Assembly (NCBI GenBank): GCA_902590775.1
Contig: CACIYC010000005.1
Span: 1-64,000 of the forward strand
Length of the DNA stretch: 64,000 bases
Direction of reading: 5' to 3'
Origin: an uncultured Prochlorococcus sp.
GTDB taxonomy: Bacteria > Cyanobacteriota > Cyanobacteriia > PCC-6307 > Cyanobiaceae
Shown: piece by piece, positions 1 through 8,839 of the stretch
Layout of the letters: every line of letters starts with the position of its first letter
Position numbering within the stretch: the stretch's first letter is position 1
Program-made: the position numbers and the translations under genes
The notes under the pieces: model-generated
Database searches by the model: none
The model's input: the letters and a program-made list of their open reading frames with translations, nothing else
Told to the model about the DNA's origin: nothing

Positions 1-219
1 AAATTACAGTCAAAGGATTTCTTATTTCATAATCTTCCTTTTCGGTTAATTTCTTTCTAACAGCTTTATTTGAATTAAATGTAGGATTTTCCCTCATGGA
101 TTTAAACCTAACGGTTCTCACTAAATAAAAGTGTTGTTAGCCGAATTAGGTGAGTTTTACCGAATTAATTCCTTCGGTTTACAGCATTATTAATATTACA
201 AACTTGGTGCAAAGTAAGT

Positions 220-534
220 ATGTCCTTTACACACAACTCCATGCATACATCATTAATAGAAACTCTCTTCGCCGACTCATTCTTTAGTCCAATGAGGACA
301 GTTTATGTTGTCTCTGATAGTCAACTTGAAGAGATTAAGCGTAAGCAAAGGCAAGAGGAACTAGAGAATCTTGAGTCTTCTCGTAAGAGACTTGAAGAGG
401 TGTATCAATCACGCATCAAAGTTATTGATGAAAGAGAGCATGAACTTCAAGAAGAACTTAAAGCGCTTTCTCCAGCAGAAAAAAAAAGTAAATTACCTGC
501 TGAAGAAACTGCAAAAAATGAAGTTAAGACTTAA
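220..534 (+). CDS. Small charged coiled-coil protein, unknown function
   Basis: A 104-residue ORF of unrecognised function. Residues 33 to about 95 are very rich in Glu, Lys, Arg and Gln with heptad-like spacing (EEIKRKQRQEELENLESSRK), so a long coiled coil is likely. There is no signal peptide or membrane segment. An internal ATG at 292 (MRTVYVVSD) is an alternative start that would remove a poorly charged N-terminus. A perfect 13-bp hairpin lies 35 bases after the stop. Confidence 0.6.
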   Translation: MSFTHNSMHTSLIETLFADSFFSPMRTVYVVSDSQLEEIKRKQRQEELENLESSRKRLEEVYQSRIKVIDEREHELQEELKALSPAEKKSKLPAEETAKNEVKT

Positions 535-568
535 TCCTTTCACTTAGCTTAGTAATGAGGATAACTAA

Positions 569-606
569 AGATATCTTAAGGACCTATTACGGCCCTTAAG
601 ATATCT
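569..606. terminator. Perfect 13-bp hairpin, possible terminator
   Basis: AGATATCTTAAGG and CCTTAAGATATCT pair perfectly around a 12-base loop. There is no clear T-run on either side. It lies between convergent small genes (220-534 + and 634-846 -), so it may stop transcripts from both, but an intrinsic terminator is not proven. Confidence 0.5.
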
Positions 607-633
607 CAATACAAGAAAGTCTGTAAATAAGTC

Positions 634-846
634 TTAGAAGTAATTTCCCTTGAGGAATCTTTCCATGCAAATTGTTTGACAATCACTCAGGCTGTCATCT
701 ACTGAACAAAAAGACGTGCATTCAAAATAATCGTCTATAGCTTCTGTTGCCTTTTTGTCTCTGACTTTATCTACGGGTTTGTTCATAAGGATTACTCCAC
801 TTACTATTAATAATGTATTTGATAAATATATTATTAGCATCTGCAT
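634..846 (-). CDS. Small membrane or secreted Cys-rich protein
   Basis: A 70-residue ORF. The N-terminus has a hydrophobic stretch (about residues 3-20) that could be a signal anchor. It is followed by a charged region and four cysteines in two C-x3-C pairs (CTSFC and CQTIC), which could form disulfides or bind metal. No family is recognised. It converges on the gene at 220-534. Confidence 0.45.
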   Translation of the reverse strand: MQMLIIYLSNTLLIVSGVILMNKPVDKVRDKKATEAIDDYFECTSFCSVDDSLSDCQTICMERFLKGNYF

Positions 847-1019
847 TTTTTACTAACGCATCCGCATTAAGAAAGATCAGATGACCAGACTCCAGAATTT
901 TAATTAGATTTTTTCGGTTATAGATTCTGTATCTTCGGTACTTGCGTAGATGTCAATACAACTAATTGCTCATTGCTCAAACTCCCTAAGTAGCTAAAAA
1001 AGTTTAATTGCAAATTCAA

Positions 1020-1184
1020 ATGACTAAAATGTCTTCTTCTCGTTTGCCAAACGGATCAATAGAAATGAAGATCGTTGAAAGAGAATGGGGAATTGAGAGG
1101 TGTTACCTCTCTTCTAATGGGGAGGAAATATGTACACCTGCTCCTCTTTGCTCTTATGCCTGGCCTTTTACTTCTACTTCATAG
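1020..1184 (+). CDS. Small WGIERCY-family protein, copy 1
   Basis: A 54-residue protein read by hand; the track shows only an out-of-frame shadow at 1130-1330. It is a paralogue of the 52-residue protein at 30137-30295. Both carry REWGIERCY, then a short Ser/Gly turn, then IC and a PAP motif. The two conserved cysteines (in ERCY and IC) suggest a disulfide or metal site. No signal peptide. Function unknown, but conservation between two distant loci argues strongly that it is a real gene. Confidence 0.65.
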   Translation: MTKMSSSRLPNGSIEMKIVEREWGIERCYLSSNGEEICTPAPLCSYAWPFTSTS

Positions 1185-1355
1185 CAACTTGTGAAAAACA
1201 TAATGAATTTTTAGACTTGGGACCCTTAGATTTATCTTTCTCTAAATTCATTGTTAGCTTAATAGACCATCTATCTTCGAAATATTGCAATACCTATGAT
1301 TTGTTGAGAATATTTTTGATGAATATCTAGGTAATGATCACAGGCTTAAATCTTT

Positions 1356-2387
1356 TTAAAAACTAAAAGTAAGCTTTCTTTGGACAGATCTACTTCGGAG
1401 ATTTTTTTCCTTAAGCCATTTTGAAAATGTTGTCATTGTTATATCAAGTTCACTTGCAAGGGTTTTGAGTTTTTTTAGATCTGCTCCATAGGCTGCTCGT
1501 TCAATCCAATCGGCCATTATCCCAATATCGTGCTCAATGAAATTAATAAGTTTGCGTGGGACCATTGAATAGCGAACAGATGAGGTACCTTGTAATTCTT
1601 GCCAAAGAGCAGCCATTTCATTCCCAGTCAACTCATCTCCAGCGATATTGATTGCTTCTCCTAGAAATTTTTCTGGTGTTTGAAAAATTGCCCTTGTCCA
1701 GAGTCCAATATCATCAACCGCGATAATTTGCCATGCTTTGTTTTTATTTACTACTCCAGGAAAAATTTTCTCTGAAATTTTTACACCAGGGAGATTACTA
1801 TTGAAATTTTCGTAGTAACTTACTGGGCGGATAATTGTTGAGATGTTTTTTAAATCATTAAGCAAGATATATTCTTCAATACTCCATTTACTAGAAAAAT
1901 GTCCAGGAGCAGGTTCATTTTTTAGAGGGTCTTTAGGTTTACAAACAGAACTAAAAACAAAGTGTTTTAATGTCCCCAAATCAGCCAGTTTCTTTACCGC
2001 ATCTATTAAATTTCTACCTTGCTCAATTTCATATTCGCGAACTATGCTTCCTCGGCCTAAAACCCAACCCTTTGTAGGACTTGTGTTGCCAAATATTCCG
2101 TCAACTCCTGAAAAGCACTTTTCTAAGCTTTCGGGTTTTAGGAGATCTCCTTTAACTATTTCGACATTAGGCAACTTGGCTAATTGCTTTGAATAGTTAC
2201 TAAATGGTGACCGAGTAATTGCACGAATCTGAAAAACATTAGTTCTTGATAAATGATTTACTACTGCAGAACCTTGTCTACTTGTGGCCATAGTCACTGC
2301 AATAACAGGCTTGGACCTGTTGTCAGTATAATTCTTAGAACGAATTAGATTGCTTTTAGAAAGTGCTGCCTGAACAGAAAGTTTCAT
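1356..2387 (-). CDS. NmrA-like NAD(P)-binding atypical SDR
   Basis: A 343-residue Rossmann-fold protein. Residues about 28-60 hold the nucleotide-binding turn (TMATSRQGSAVVNHLSR) and the rest matches the NmrA/HSCARG branch of atypical short-chain dehydrogenases: an ITRSP segment after strand 2, KGDLLKPESL, and GVDGIFGNTSP. Such proteins act as NADPH sensors or reductases in the cytoplasm; the substrate cannot be read from sequence. The N-terminal 25 residues precede the core and may be dispensable. The gene stands alone on the minus strand. Confidence 0.8.
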   Translation of the reverse strand: MKLSVQAALSKSNLIRSKNYTDNRSKPVIAVTMATSRQGSAVVNHLSRTNVFQIRAITRSPFSNYSKQLAKLPNVEIVKGDLLKPESLEKCFSGVDGIFGNTSPTKGWVLGRGSIVREYEIEQGRNLIDAVKKLADLGTLKHFVFSSVCKPKDPLKNEPAPGHFSSKWSIEEYILLNDLKNISTIIRPVSYYENFNSNLPGVKISEKIFPGVVNKNKAWQIIAVDDIGLWTRAIFQTPEKFLGEAINIAGDELTGNEMAALWQELQGTSSVRYSMVPRKLINFIEHDIGIMADWIERAAYGADLKKLKTLASELDITMTTFSKWLKEKNLRSRSVQRKLTFSF

Positions 2388-2906
2388 TTACTAAGAATAA
2401 AGCGCGCTCAATGTTGAGAAATGTAAAGCATTTTTATTTGAATCGTGAGTTCTTGATTTACGAGTATTGAGAGTTGGGTTTGAACCCGATCCACCTCCTG
2501 ATTGCAAGCTGCAAAGGATAAGGAGTGAAATAGGTCAAAGAAACTCTCTCGTGATTTTTTTAGTTCTCTCCTTCTTTTTATGAAAAATTATTCCCCTAGG
2601 TTCCCATCAGATTACTTATGAGAAATGAATATCTTATAAGCAAGCACATAATTTTCAAAATGTTGTCCAAGTAAATTTCTTTGGTTGAAAATCTAATTTC
2701 AGAATTTCTTTATAGTGGCACTTTTTTGAATTTTCGTTGAGATGGGAAGCAATGCGACTCTTCAATTGAAAAAAAATTTATTGAGACATTCAATATCTTT
2801 TTTTATGGGATTACTCGTATTCATTAATGATCACTTTCATCTTTAACAGAGTATTAATCTTTTAGTCTCTAGTTTTGAATTATTGATTCATTAAGCGCTT
2901 TTTATC
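2388..2906. other. Non-coding gap with a tRNA-like remnant
   Basis: About 520 bases without a convincing gene. The only structure noticed is a short minus-strand stretch near 2471-2517 resembling a tRNA anticodon/T-arm half, listed separately. The rest is AT-rich with stops in all frames. Confidence 0.5.
2471..2517 (-). other. Possible decayed tRNA 3' half
   Basis: On the minus strand this reads CCTTTGCAGCTTGCAATCAGG, then a GGGTTCAAACCC T-loop-like segment. This resembles the anticodon-to-T-arm part of a bacterial tRNA (closest in feel to tRNA-Ala/TGC). No matching acceptor or D arm is found and the T stem pairs poorly. It may be a remnant left by integration next to a tRNA gene, or chance. 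Confidence 0.22.
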
Positions 2907-3023
2907 TCAAATCATAAGTATCTTTGGATCTATAAAACCTCCGATGACTCCAATCATCATTGCGAAAGCTGCAAGAATTATTAGAGCAAAAGGCCAAACA
3001 AATCTGAGTTGAAGTTGATCCAT
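2907..3023 (-). CDS. 38-aa single-pass membrane protein
   Basis: A hand-read ORF: MDQLQLRFVWPFALIILA, then a hydrophobic segment with two GGs, ending in KILMI. One transmembrane helix (about residues 9-30) fills most of the protein. Its size and shape resemble the small subunits and accessory peptides of thylakoid complexes, but no known Psb/Pet/Psa subunit is recognised. It stands alone on the minus strand. Confidence 0.5.
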   Translation of the reverse strand: MDQLQLRFVWPFALIILAAFAMMIGVIGGFIDPKILMI

Positions 3024-3259
3024 GATTAACCACTTTTTATTTATTATGTAGCTTAATTTGGTTGTCTTGGCTAGATATCATAAGTGAGCTTAGTTATAAA
3101 GCTTAAATAACTTAAAAGAAGTATCTTCGTAGTTTTGAAAATAAGTCAAAATTTTTAATTCCATCGTTCTCAATTGAATTTTCAAGGATTGGCTTTTTAG
3201 ACTGTAGTTAAACTTAAGCTAAAATCGATTGTTGACCATTCTTGCCATAATGAATTTAT

Positions 3260-3433
3260 ATGAATGGATTTCTGCTTTTTCTATGTACCCTCGTAGGGAT
3301 TCAGGTCTATATTGTTCTGCAGATTTTTAGAAACAAACAGAATGAACCTCTTTTTATGAATAAGACTCAGAAGTTTTATATTCATCAATGGATGCTCAAA
3401 AAGTTTGGAGCAATTCATACAAGAAAGGATTAA
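3260..3433 (+). CDS. 57-aa membrane-anchored basic protein
   Basis: A hand-read ORF from ATG 3260. Residues 3-22 are hydrophobic (GFLLFLCTLVGIQVYIVLQI). The remainder is a basic, aromatic tail (FYIHQWMLKKFG). It probably sits in a membrane with the tail in the cytoplasm. An overlapping upstream ATG at 3250 gives only 27 residues. No family recognised. Confidence 0.5.
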   Translation: MNGFLLFLCTLVGIQVYIVLQIFRNKQNEPLFMNKTQKFYIHQWMLKKFGAIHTRKD

Positions 3434-3665
3434 GGGTAAAATAATTTCTAAAGCTTTTGAATAGCACCCATAAAGGAAGCTATTAGTCTTGTCTATTTGC
3501 GGATATTGGATTATTAATACAAGTGGTTTGATTTTTATAAATAGCTTAAATTGGTAGTTATGTAATTTTAAAGAAGTAGGTAGTAGGCCGGTTTTCCTAA
3601 CTATATCGACTAAAATTGTATATAGAGTTTATTGATGTCTAATTTTTTGTTGGAGTCCATCTTAA

Positions 3666-3803
3666 TTATTTCAGGAAGGGAAGGAATTTGCCGAAAAACT
3701 CAGGGAACGAGCCAATAGTAAAAAGAACTATCCCACCAATTACAGCGAAAATTGCCATATCAGATAGTAGATCTTTCCATCCGTAAGGACTATTTGTGGC
3801 CAT
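3666..3803 (-). CDS. 45-aa single-pass membrane protein
   Basis: A hand-read ORF starting MATNSPYGWKDLLSD, followed by one transmembrane helix (about residues 17-33, AIFAVIGGIVLFTIG) and a Phe/Pro-rich tail. The layout (short polar N-terminus, one helix, short C-terminus) is common in thylakoid accessory peptides. Not assigned to a named family. It lies 46 bases downstream of the minus-strand gene at 3850-4074 and may be co-transcribed. Confidence 0.5.
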   Translation of the reverse strand: MATNSPYGWKDLLSDMAIFAVIGGIVLFTIGSFPEFFGKFLPFLK

Positions 3804-3849
3804 AGCTCTGATTTCTTTTTTTTATTGTAGGAACTTATGGAATATTTCT

Positions 3850-4074
3850 TTATTTCTTTTTGTTCTTTTTTGGGTAAAGTCTCGCTATCTTTTTCGATTG
3901 CGCTTCTTTAGCTAATTCCTTCCTTTTTCGATCGCTACTGGAATCATTATTTTGGTTGACGTTTATAAATATCAAGATAATCATTCCAGTGAAGGTTGTT
4001 CCAATAATTAAAATCAATATTCCCAAGGGTTCTGTAGGCCCTAGAAATTCATACCCCAAAGAATGGTTTACCAT
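3850..4074 (-). CDS. 74-aa membrane protein with Lys-rich tail
   Basis: One hydrophobic segment (about residues 16-38, PLGILILIIGTTFTGMIILI) is followed by a polar linker and a very basic C-terminus ending KKNKKK. It is probably inner-membrane or thylakoid with a cytoplasmic tail. No family recognised. It lies upstream of the 45-residue membrane gene on the same strand. Confidence 0.55.
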   Translation of the reverse strand: MVNHSLGYEFLGPTEPLGILILIIGTTFTGMIILIFINVNQNNDSSSDRKRKELAKEAQSKKIARLYPKKNKKK

Positions 4075-4778
4075 AAATTCTTATAGAGAATTTAGTAAAA
4101 ATGTACAATCAGAATACTTAGGAAGAGTGATGGGGATGTGATTTTTTTTACTAGCTGAATTGGATTGTAAGACTAATATCTTAAAAAATTTCAAGTTTCA
4201 TGATTAAAGTGGAAGATTATTTTTGGTATCCATTCTAAAAATATTTAAGAGAGTGTGATGAGAAAGACAAAGATAGTACTTTAAATGAATTCTTGATCTC
4301 AAAAGGCAAGATTGTTATCTTCAAAAACCTATAAAAGAATAAATTTTTTTAAATTACCTGAAAATAATCAACTCAATCGTTTGATTTCTTTTCTAGTAGC
4401 CTTCTAGCAAATAGAGATCTGATACTTATCCAAATTTTGACAATGCGTTTTTAACAAGAATAGGTAAATTGTTAAAAGAATTCTTGGGATAATGCATATA
4501 TAAAAATCTAAATAGTTTAATCACTACAACTTAGTTGTTGATATATGGTCTAGTTTAAACGGGCAAATCTATTATTAATACACAAATTATAATTATTTTA
4601 GACTTTTAATTGCTGTAATAGACTTGCCATATTTTTCAAAGAAACTAGGGTTATGACTCTTATCAGATAAAGTAATCATTAATAGTGAAATCCCATCTTT
4701 TGTTTTCTAAAGTGTACTTGCATTTTTATCAATTTAATTTGTAAGATAATTTATAATATTTCTTGAATTCCAAAAATA
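4075..4778. other. AT-rich intergenic stretch
   Basis: About 700 bases with frequent stops in all six frames. I see no ORF above about 25 codons with protein-like composition, no tRNA, and no strong hairpin. The track ORF at 3956-4141 is a shadow of the minus-strand gene. Confidence 0.5.
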
Positions 4779-4955
4779 ATGGACTGGGAACCTACAGATT
4801 TGCAAAAGGATGGTCTTATTAGCAGAACTTGTGAGTTTATTACTGACGAGGCTCAAGAACTAATGCAAGAACTAAATTGTCCGCCTAGTTACATTGCCTG
4901 TATGTTGAGAGCTATTGCAAATAACTTTGAGGATTGTTCAAATGATAAAGATTGA
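4779..4955 (+). CDS. 58-aa acidic soluble protein
   Basis: A hand-read ORF: MDWEPTDLQKDGLISRTCEF, a helical acidic middle (ITDEAQELMQEL), then CPPSYIACMLRAIANNFEDC. Four cysteines and an amphipathic composition suggest a small folded helical domain. No signal peptide or membrane segment. Function not recognised; the composition makes a chance ORF unlikely. Confidence 0.55.
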   Translation: MDWEPTDLQKDGLISRTCEFITDEAQELMQELNCPPSYIACMLRAIANNFEDCSNDKD

Positions 4956-5160
4956 GTTGAGAAGACCCAAGACTATATTCCTATAGATTAGAACATTTGC
5001 TTCTTTAGAAATCGCAGACGATTTGCTAAGACTGTAGAAGTAAGTATTTAGCCATAGGCTTTAGATGTCAGAGATATGAGCAATATTAAATTGATATAGT
5101 TCTTAGAAGGAGAGTTAATTCAAGCCAATGACCACATTCCCTTAGGAGAAATAGATCTTG

Positions 5161-5280
5161 TTATTCTTTGTCTTTGAATTGGACCATGCGAATATTCAAT
5201 CCTATATATATTACAACCCACCCTATTAGAGGAGTCCAAAGCTGCCAGTAATTTGGATCATGTGATTCAAAAAATGCCAT
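5161..5280 (-). CDS. 39-aa single-pass membrane protein
   Basis: A hand-read ORF beginning MAFFESHDPNYWQLWTPLIG, with one short helix (WTPLIGWVVIYIGLNI) and a charged tail (QFKDKE). Isolated on the minus strand. It resembles other tiny membrane peptides in the window but is not assigned to a family. Confidence 0.45.
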   Translation of the reverse strand: MAFFESHDPNYWQLWTPLIGWVVIYIGLNIRMVQFKDKE

Positions 5281-5716
5281 GAATAGTTTGTGAAGAACTC
5301 CGTGCTGTTTCTTCGAAATGCACTCGATTTGATATCAGATTACCTTCTTTGACATAAAGCCTGCTTGAATCCTTGTAAATCTATTTATAAATGTCAACTT
5401 AGACTTTTAATTTTTCTTTGCATGGATAGGAATACTTTAAAACAAATTGTTCTGAGTACTTGATTTTGAGGTTCCTCTGCAAGGGAGAAAATTGCTAAAT
5501 GAGGATTTAGTTTGATTTATATTCAAAGGTTAGAATCGGTAACCATTTAGCCTTCATGCCTTCAATAATCAAAAGGACTTTGCTGATTAGATAAAGTGCT
5601 CCTCATTATTTGGGTTGTCATCAATTTTTTAAGTAATAGTGAAAAATTGAATACGATTTTCTAACTGTCTAGTAAATGCTTGTGTTGTCTATTAAAAGTT
5701 CTTTGATAAAGTTGAT
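5281..5716. other. Intergenic stretch, nothing seen
   Basis: About 435 AT-rich bases with no ORF of protein-like composition, no tRNA and no convincing terminator. Confidence 0.45.
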
Positions 5717-5893
5717 ATGTCTAGAACAATGAGTGATTGCCGCAGAAGAATAGAAAAGAAGCTGCAGAAAATTAACTTTGAAATTGAAGATGGGTTGTCA
5801 ACCTACGATCTTCAACTGTTAGCCTTGGCCAAGGGATACAAAAGAACAAAAAGAATTAAAAGAGAGAATTTTGACGAGCTTTTTGCGGCCTAA
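5717..5893 (+). CDS. 58-aa basic protein
   Basis: A hand-read ORF: MSRTMSDCRRRIEKKLQKIN, an acidic turn, YDLQLLALAKGYKR, then TKRIKRENFDELFAA. Highly basic and helical, with no membrane segment. It could bind nucleic acid, but no DNA- or RNA-binding family is recognised. Confidence 0.55.
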   Translation: MSRTMSDCRRRIEKKLQKINFEIEDGLSTYDLQLLALAKGYKRTKRIKRENFDELFAA

Positions 5894-6158
5894 ATGCTTC
5901 CCTTTATTTGATAAAAAAAATAATCCCTTTTATCGTTGCTTTTAAAATGGATTGTTTAAGCTTCACTTGAAATATATTGCTATTGTCCAAAGAGAAAAAT
6001 CGAGTAAAAGGCTTTTTGACTTTGAACCTTTTTCTAGACGAAGAGTTCGTTTCCTGAATCGGCCTTTTTTTCTCTTTTTAGGTCTGACTTTTTGAAGAAT
6101 GTCTTAATTTCCTTCAACACTAGGCAATAAATTCGCTATCTTTTAGTTAGTTTCTTAC

Positions 6159-6169
6159 GGAGGTGATCC
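6159..6169 (+). promoter_or_regulatory. Extended Shine-Dalgarno fully complementary to the 16S tail
   Basis: GGAGGTGATCC is the exact complement of the conserved 16S rRNA 3' tail (GGATCACCTCC). The core GGAGG sits 7 bases before a TTG codon at 6171. Most genes in this window lack any clear Shine-Dalgarno, so an 11-base match stands out and decides the start of the next ORF. Confidence 0.6.
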
Positions 6170-6170
6170 A

Positions 6171-6272
6171 TTGTTGTATCTACCTAATGGCCAACAGTCA
6201 ATGGGAATCAAATCAATTGACTACTCGCTGACTCCTGTCTTGAAGGGCTTTATAATTAATAGGTTTATATAG
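6171..6272 (+). CDS. 33-aa peptide with TTG start
   Basis: From TTG 6171 the frame reads (M)LYLPNGQQSMGIKSIDYSL, then TPVLKGFIINRFI. The start is chosen because of the extended Shine-Dalgarno at ideal spacing and the terminator 24 bases past the stop. No membrane segment. Function unknown. The site could instead belong to a regulatory RNA that mimics the 16S-complementary sequence. Confidence 0.45.
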   Translation: MLYLPNGQQSMGIKSIDYSLTPVLKGFIINRFI

Positions 6273-6295
6273 GTTCTATCTTAGGCCGATTAATT

Positions 6296-6332
6296 AAGAG
6301 CTGGTTACAAATTAACTGGCTCTTTTATTTTT
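6296..6332 (+). terminator. Intrinsic terminator
   Basis: AAGAGCTGGTTA pairs with TAACTGGCTCTT (12 bp with two G-T wobbles) around a 5-base loop, followed by TTATTTTT. It terminates the short transcript from the 33-residue ORF. Confidence 0.75.
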
Positions 6333-6687
6333 GACTTTTTTCGGATTTATCTAAAAGTTTTTAAAGTAGCTTTTATAATTCATTAGGTGCAAAAGCATTT
6401 AAATATTGGCACTTCATTTTTAATAAATTGCAGAGTTTCTCAAAGTGTTTTTATTTTTTTAATTTATTTTACTTATGAGAACTGCTTTGAATTCAACTTT
6501 TTCGAATGAAGCGCCATAATCTTATTGCTTAACTTCGAATTATTTGGATACAGAGAATGTAATGCTTGAAATTTTTTGTACAAAGGCCATTCATATATCC
6601 TGAATTGGTTGCCAGTAGATTGATCTTAAGGTTCCATTTCAGATTTTACTCTTTTAATTTTGGGCTCATTCCTTTTTGGTTGAAAAA
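6333..6687. other. Intergenic stretch, nothing seen
   Basis: About 355 AT-rich bases between the terminator and the conserved box at 6688. No gene-like ORF and no RNA gene seen. Confidence 0.45.
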
Positions 6688-6707
6688 TAGGTGTAAAGAC
6701 GGACTTG
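6688..6707 (+). promoter_or_regulatory. Conserved box, copy 1 (TAGGTGTwAAGACGGAyTT)
   Basis: TAGGTGTAAAGACGGACTTG ends 45 bases before the ATG of a small gene. Near-identical boxes lie 46 and 47 bases before two paralogues at 16547 and 19758. Conserved sequence plus spacing suggests a shared operator, an activator site, or a conserved part of the 5' leader. Confidence 0.6.
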
Positions 6708-6752
6708 TAGGATCTATTTAGAAGGCTAGGTTTAGTGCCCTGCTTTTTCCAG

Positions 6753-6926
6753 ATGAATCAAAAGGAATTTGACACGGTCATTGATCGCTTTTTAGATGGT
6801 GCTGCGAGAGTTAGAGCGAGCAAGTATCAAAATCGAATGAAACCTAAAAATGTCTATAGACAATTATCAAATAGGGTTATTTCCCAAATGTGGGACGAGA
6901 AAAGAAGAAATATTAAAGCCGCTTAG
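6753..6926 (+). CDS. Small FD-x2-ID-FL family protein, copy 1
   Basis: The track starts at 6735, but ATG 6753 (MNQKEFDTVIDRFLDGAA) aligns with the starts of the two paralogues at 16547 and 19758, so I use it (57 residues). Family features: F-D-x2-I-D near residue 6, F-L-x-G next, then a basic K-Y. The rest is helical and basic. No membrane segment. Unknown function. The shared upstream box suggests co-regulation of all three copies. Confidence 0.7.
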   Translation: MNQKEFDTVIDRFLDGAARVRASKYQNRMKPKNVYRQLSNRVISQMWDEKRRNIKAA

Positions 6927-6993
6927 TACTTGCATGCTTGATTTTGTTAGGCTGAAATTTTTCTAGGGCCTGCCCTTTAAATCTAAAGAAATC

Positions 6994-7023
6994 ATGATAC
7001 ATCAACCTAACTTGATGTATCAT
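6994..7023. promoter_or_regulatory. 12-bp palindrome upstream of pstS
   Basis: ATGATACATCAA and TTGATGTATCAT form a perfect inverted repeat with a 6-base centre, ending 27 bases before the pstS ATG. It could be an operator, a leader hairpin, or a weak terminator for the upstream small gene. There is no T-run. It does not look like a direct-repeat Pho box. Confidence 0.45.
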
Positions 7024-7050
7024 TGGAAATAATACCTAGCTGGTTTTCTC

Positions 7051-8037
7051 ATGACCTTCGCAAAGAAGGCCCTTCTTCTCTCCTCTGTAATTGTTATGAG
7101 TGCTGGCATCTCTGCCTGTAGCTCTTCAGGCAATTCAACTGTCCGCTTGAGTGGCGCAGGGGCTTCCTTTCCGGCAAAAATCTACACTCGTTGGTTCTCA
7201 GACCTGTCAAAAGAAGGGGGCCCAAGAGTTAACTACCAGGCAATTGGCTCAGGTTCTGGTAGAAAAGCTTTTATTGATCAAACAGTTGATTTTGGTGCTT
7301 CTGACGAGCCAATGAAGGAGAAGGACATAGCTAAAATTAAGCGTGGTCTTGTTCAAATACCAATGATCGGAGGAACAATTGCCTTTGGATATAACTATGA
7401 TTGCGACCTTAGGCTCACCCAAGAGCAGGCAGTTCGCATCGCCATGGGAAAAATTTCGAACTGGAGTGAAGTTGGTTGTCCTGCAGGCAAGATGACTTGG
7501 GCTCACCGTTCTGATGGTTCTGGGACGACTAAAGCCTTTACTAATTCCATGCAAGCTTTCTCTCAAACCTGGACTTTAGGGATAGGTAAATCAGTTGATT
7601 GGCCTGCTGGTATCGGTGGGAAAGGAAATGCCGGGGTTGCAGGTCTTATCCGTAATACACCAGGTGCCATAGGGTATGTCAATCAGTCTTATATCAAAGG
7701 AGAAATTAAGGCTGCAGCTTTACAAAATCTCTCCGGAGAATTCCTTAAGCCATCTAGGAATTCAGGTTCCAAGGCACTGAACGGAATACAGTTAGATGAA
7801 AATTTAGCAGGTCAGAATCCAAATCCATCAGCGCAGGGTGCATATCCCATAGCAACACTTACTTGGATACTTGCATATGAAACTGGCAATGGGAAGAGTA
7901 CTACTGCTATTAAGGAAGCTTTTGATTACTTGTTGAGTGACAAGGCTCAGAGTAAGGCCGCTTCTTTAGGATTTGTTCCTTTGGAAGGAGATATTCTTGC
8001 TAAATCACGTGCAGCTGTAAAGCAAATTAGCAAGTAA
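7051..8037 (+). CDS. pstS: Phosphate ABC transporter, substrate-binding lipoprotein
   Basis: A 328-residue periplasmic phosphate-binding protein of the PstS/SphX family. The signal peptide ends in a lipobox (AGISAC), so Cys23 is probably lipidated. The mature start SGAGASFPAKIYTRWF and the phosphate-loop segment RSDGSGTTKAF are typical. It delivers phosphate to the PstC/PstA channel encoded about 800 bases downstream. A 12-bp palindrome precedes it. Some strains carry several PstS-like paralogues (sphX); which type this is cannot be decided here. Confidence 0.93.
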   Translation: MTFAKKALLLSSVIVMSAGISACSSSGNSTVRLSGAGASFPAKIYTRWFSDLSKEGGPRVNYQAIGSGSGRKAFIDQTVDFGASDEPMKEKDIAKIKRGLVQIPMIGGTIAFGYNYDCDLRLTQEQAVRIAMGKISNWSEVGCPAGKMTWAHRSDGSGTTKAFTNSMQAFSQTWTLGIGKSVDWPAGIGGKGNAGVAGLIRNTPGAIGYVNQSYIKGEIKAAALQNLSGEFLKPSRNSGSKALNGIQLDENLAGQNPNPSAQGAYPIATLTWILAYETGNGKSTTAIKEAFDYLLSDKAQSKAASLGFVPLEGDILAKSRAAVKQISK

Positions 8038-8839
8038 TTTTACCCAAGACTTCTGATTTATAGCTTGGGAGCTATTGTTAATCAGCAACAGTCTGTGCAG
8101 TTGATTTTGTTTAATAAGAATGGCAAAAGGTTATCATAGGTTTGTGGATAGTTTTAATTGATTTAGTTGAAATAAAATTAGAACAAATGCAATTTTCAAG
8201 CAATAAAGAAATTTAAACTTAATTGCTTTTTTTAATTTTAAAAATGAAACAAGAGCGTTTGGAGATCAAAAAACCTTGTATTTTAATCAAAATCTTTATT
8301 ATAATGTAGTTAAGTATTTTCTAGAAAAACTATAAGTAATGGATTTACTTATGTGTTTAAGAAAATAAGATTTATCTTTTCTTTTTGAGATCTCTATCTT
8401 AAATCGTTTTTCTATATTATTTCTTTAAAGAAAATTTATATTGACTATAATGACTCAACTAAAGAAAAATTTTAAATAGGATCCTCCTATTAGAATTGAA
8501 ATCTGATGATTTCTATATCTAGCTATCTTTTTAATTATTTGTTGTTATAATTATAAGTTTTTTGGGTTGAATATTGAGCAATAATAGCTGCTCTACTTTT
8601 AGTAAATGTTTTGCATTACAGTAATTTATAATATTGTATTATTCTTATTAAAAATATTTTACCCCCTCCTTGTCAAAAAAATAATAAAATCACTCAAAAA
8701 GTAAGTATAGATTTAATTCATAAAAAAAACATTTGGATCTTTTAATGATCTTTTGCTCACGTTTATGCATTTCTATAACCTTTTCTTAAAGAGGCCTAAA
8801 TTTTTATATAATAGATTGTCTTGAATATTTTCTTTAATA
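8038..8839. other. Long AT-rich gap between pstS and pstC
   Basis: About 800 bases with very high A+T and stops in all frames. No ORF above about 25 codons of protein-like composition, no tRNA and no strong terminator. It separates pstS from pstCAB, so a second promoter for pstCAB probably lies near its right end. Confidence 0.5.

Noticed and set aside
1130-1330. Track ORF of 66 residues (+)
   Set aside because: Overlaps the WGIERCY gene at 1020-1184 in another frame; low-complexity composition.
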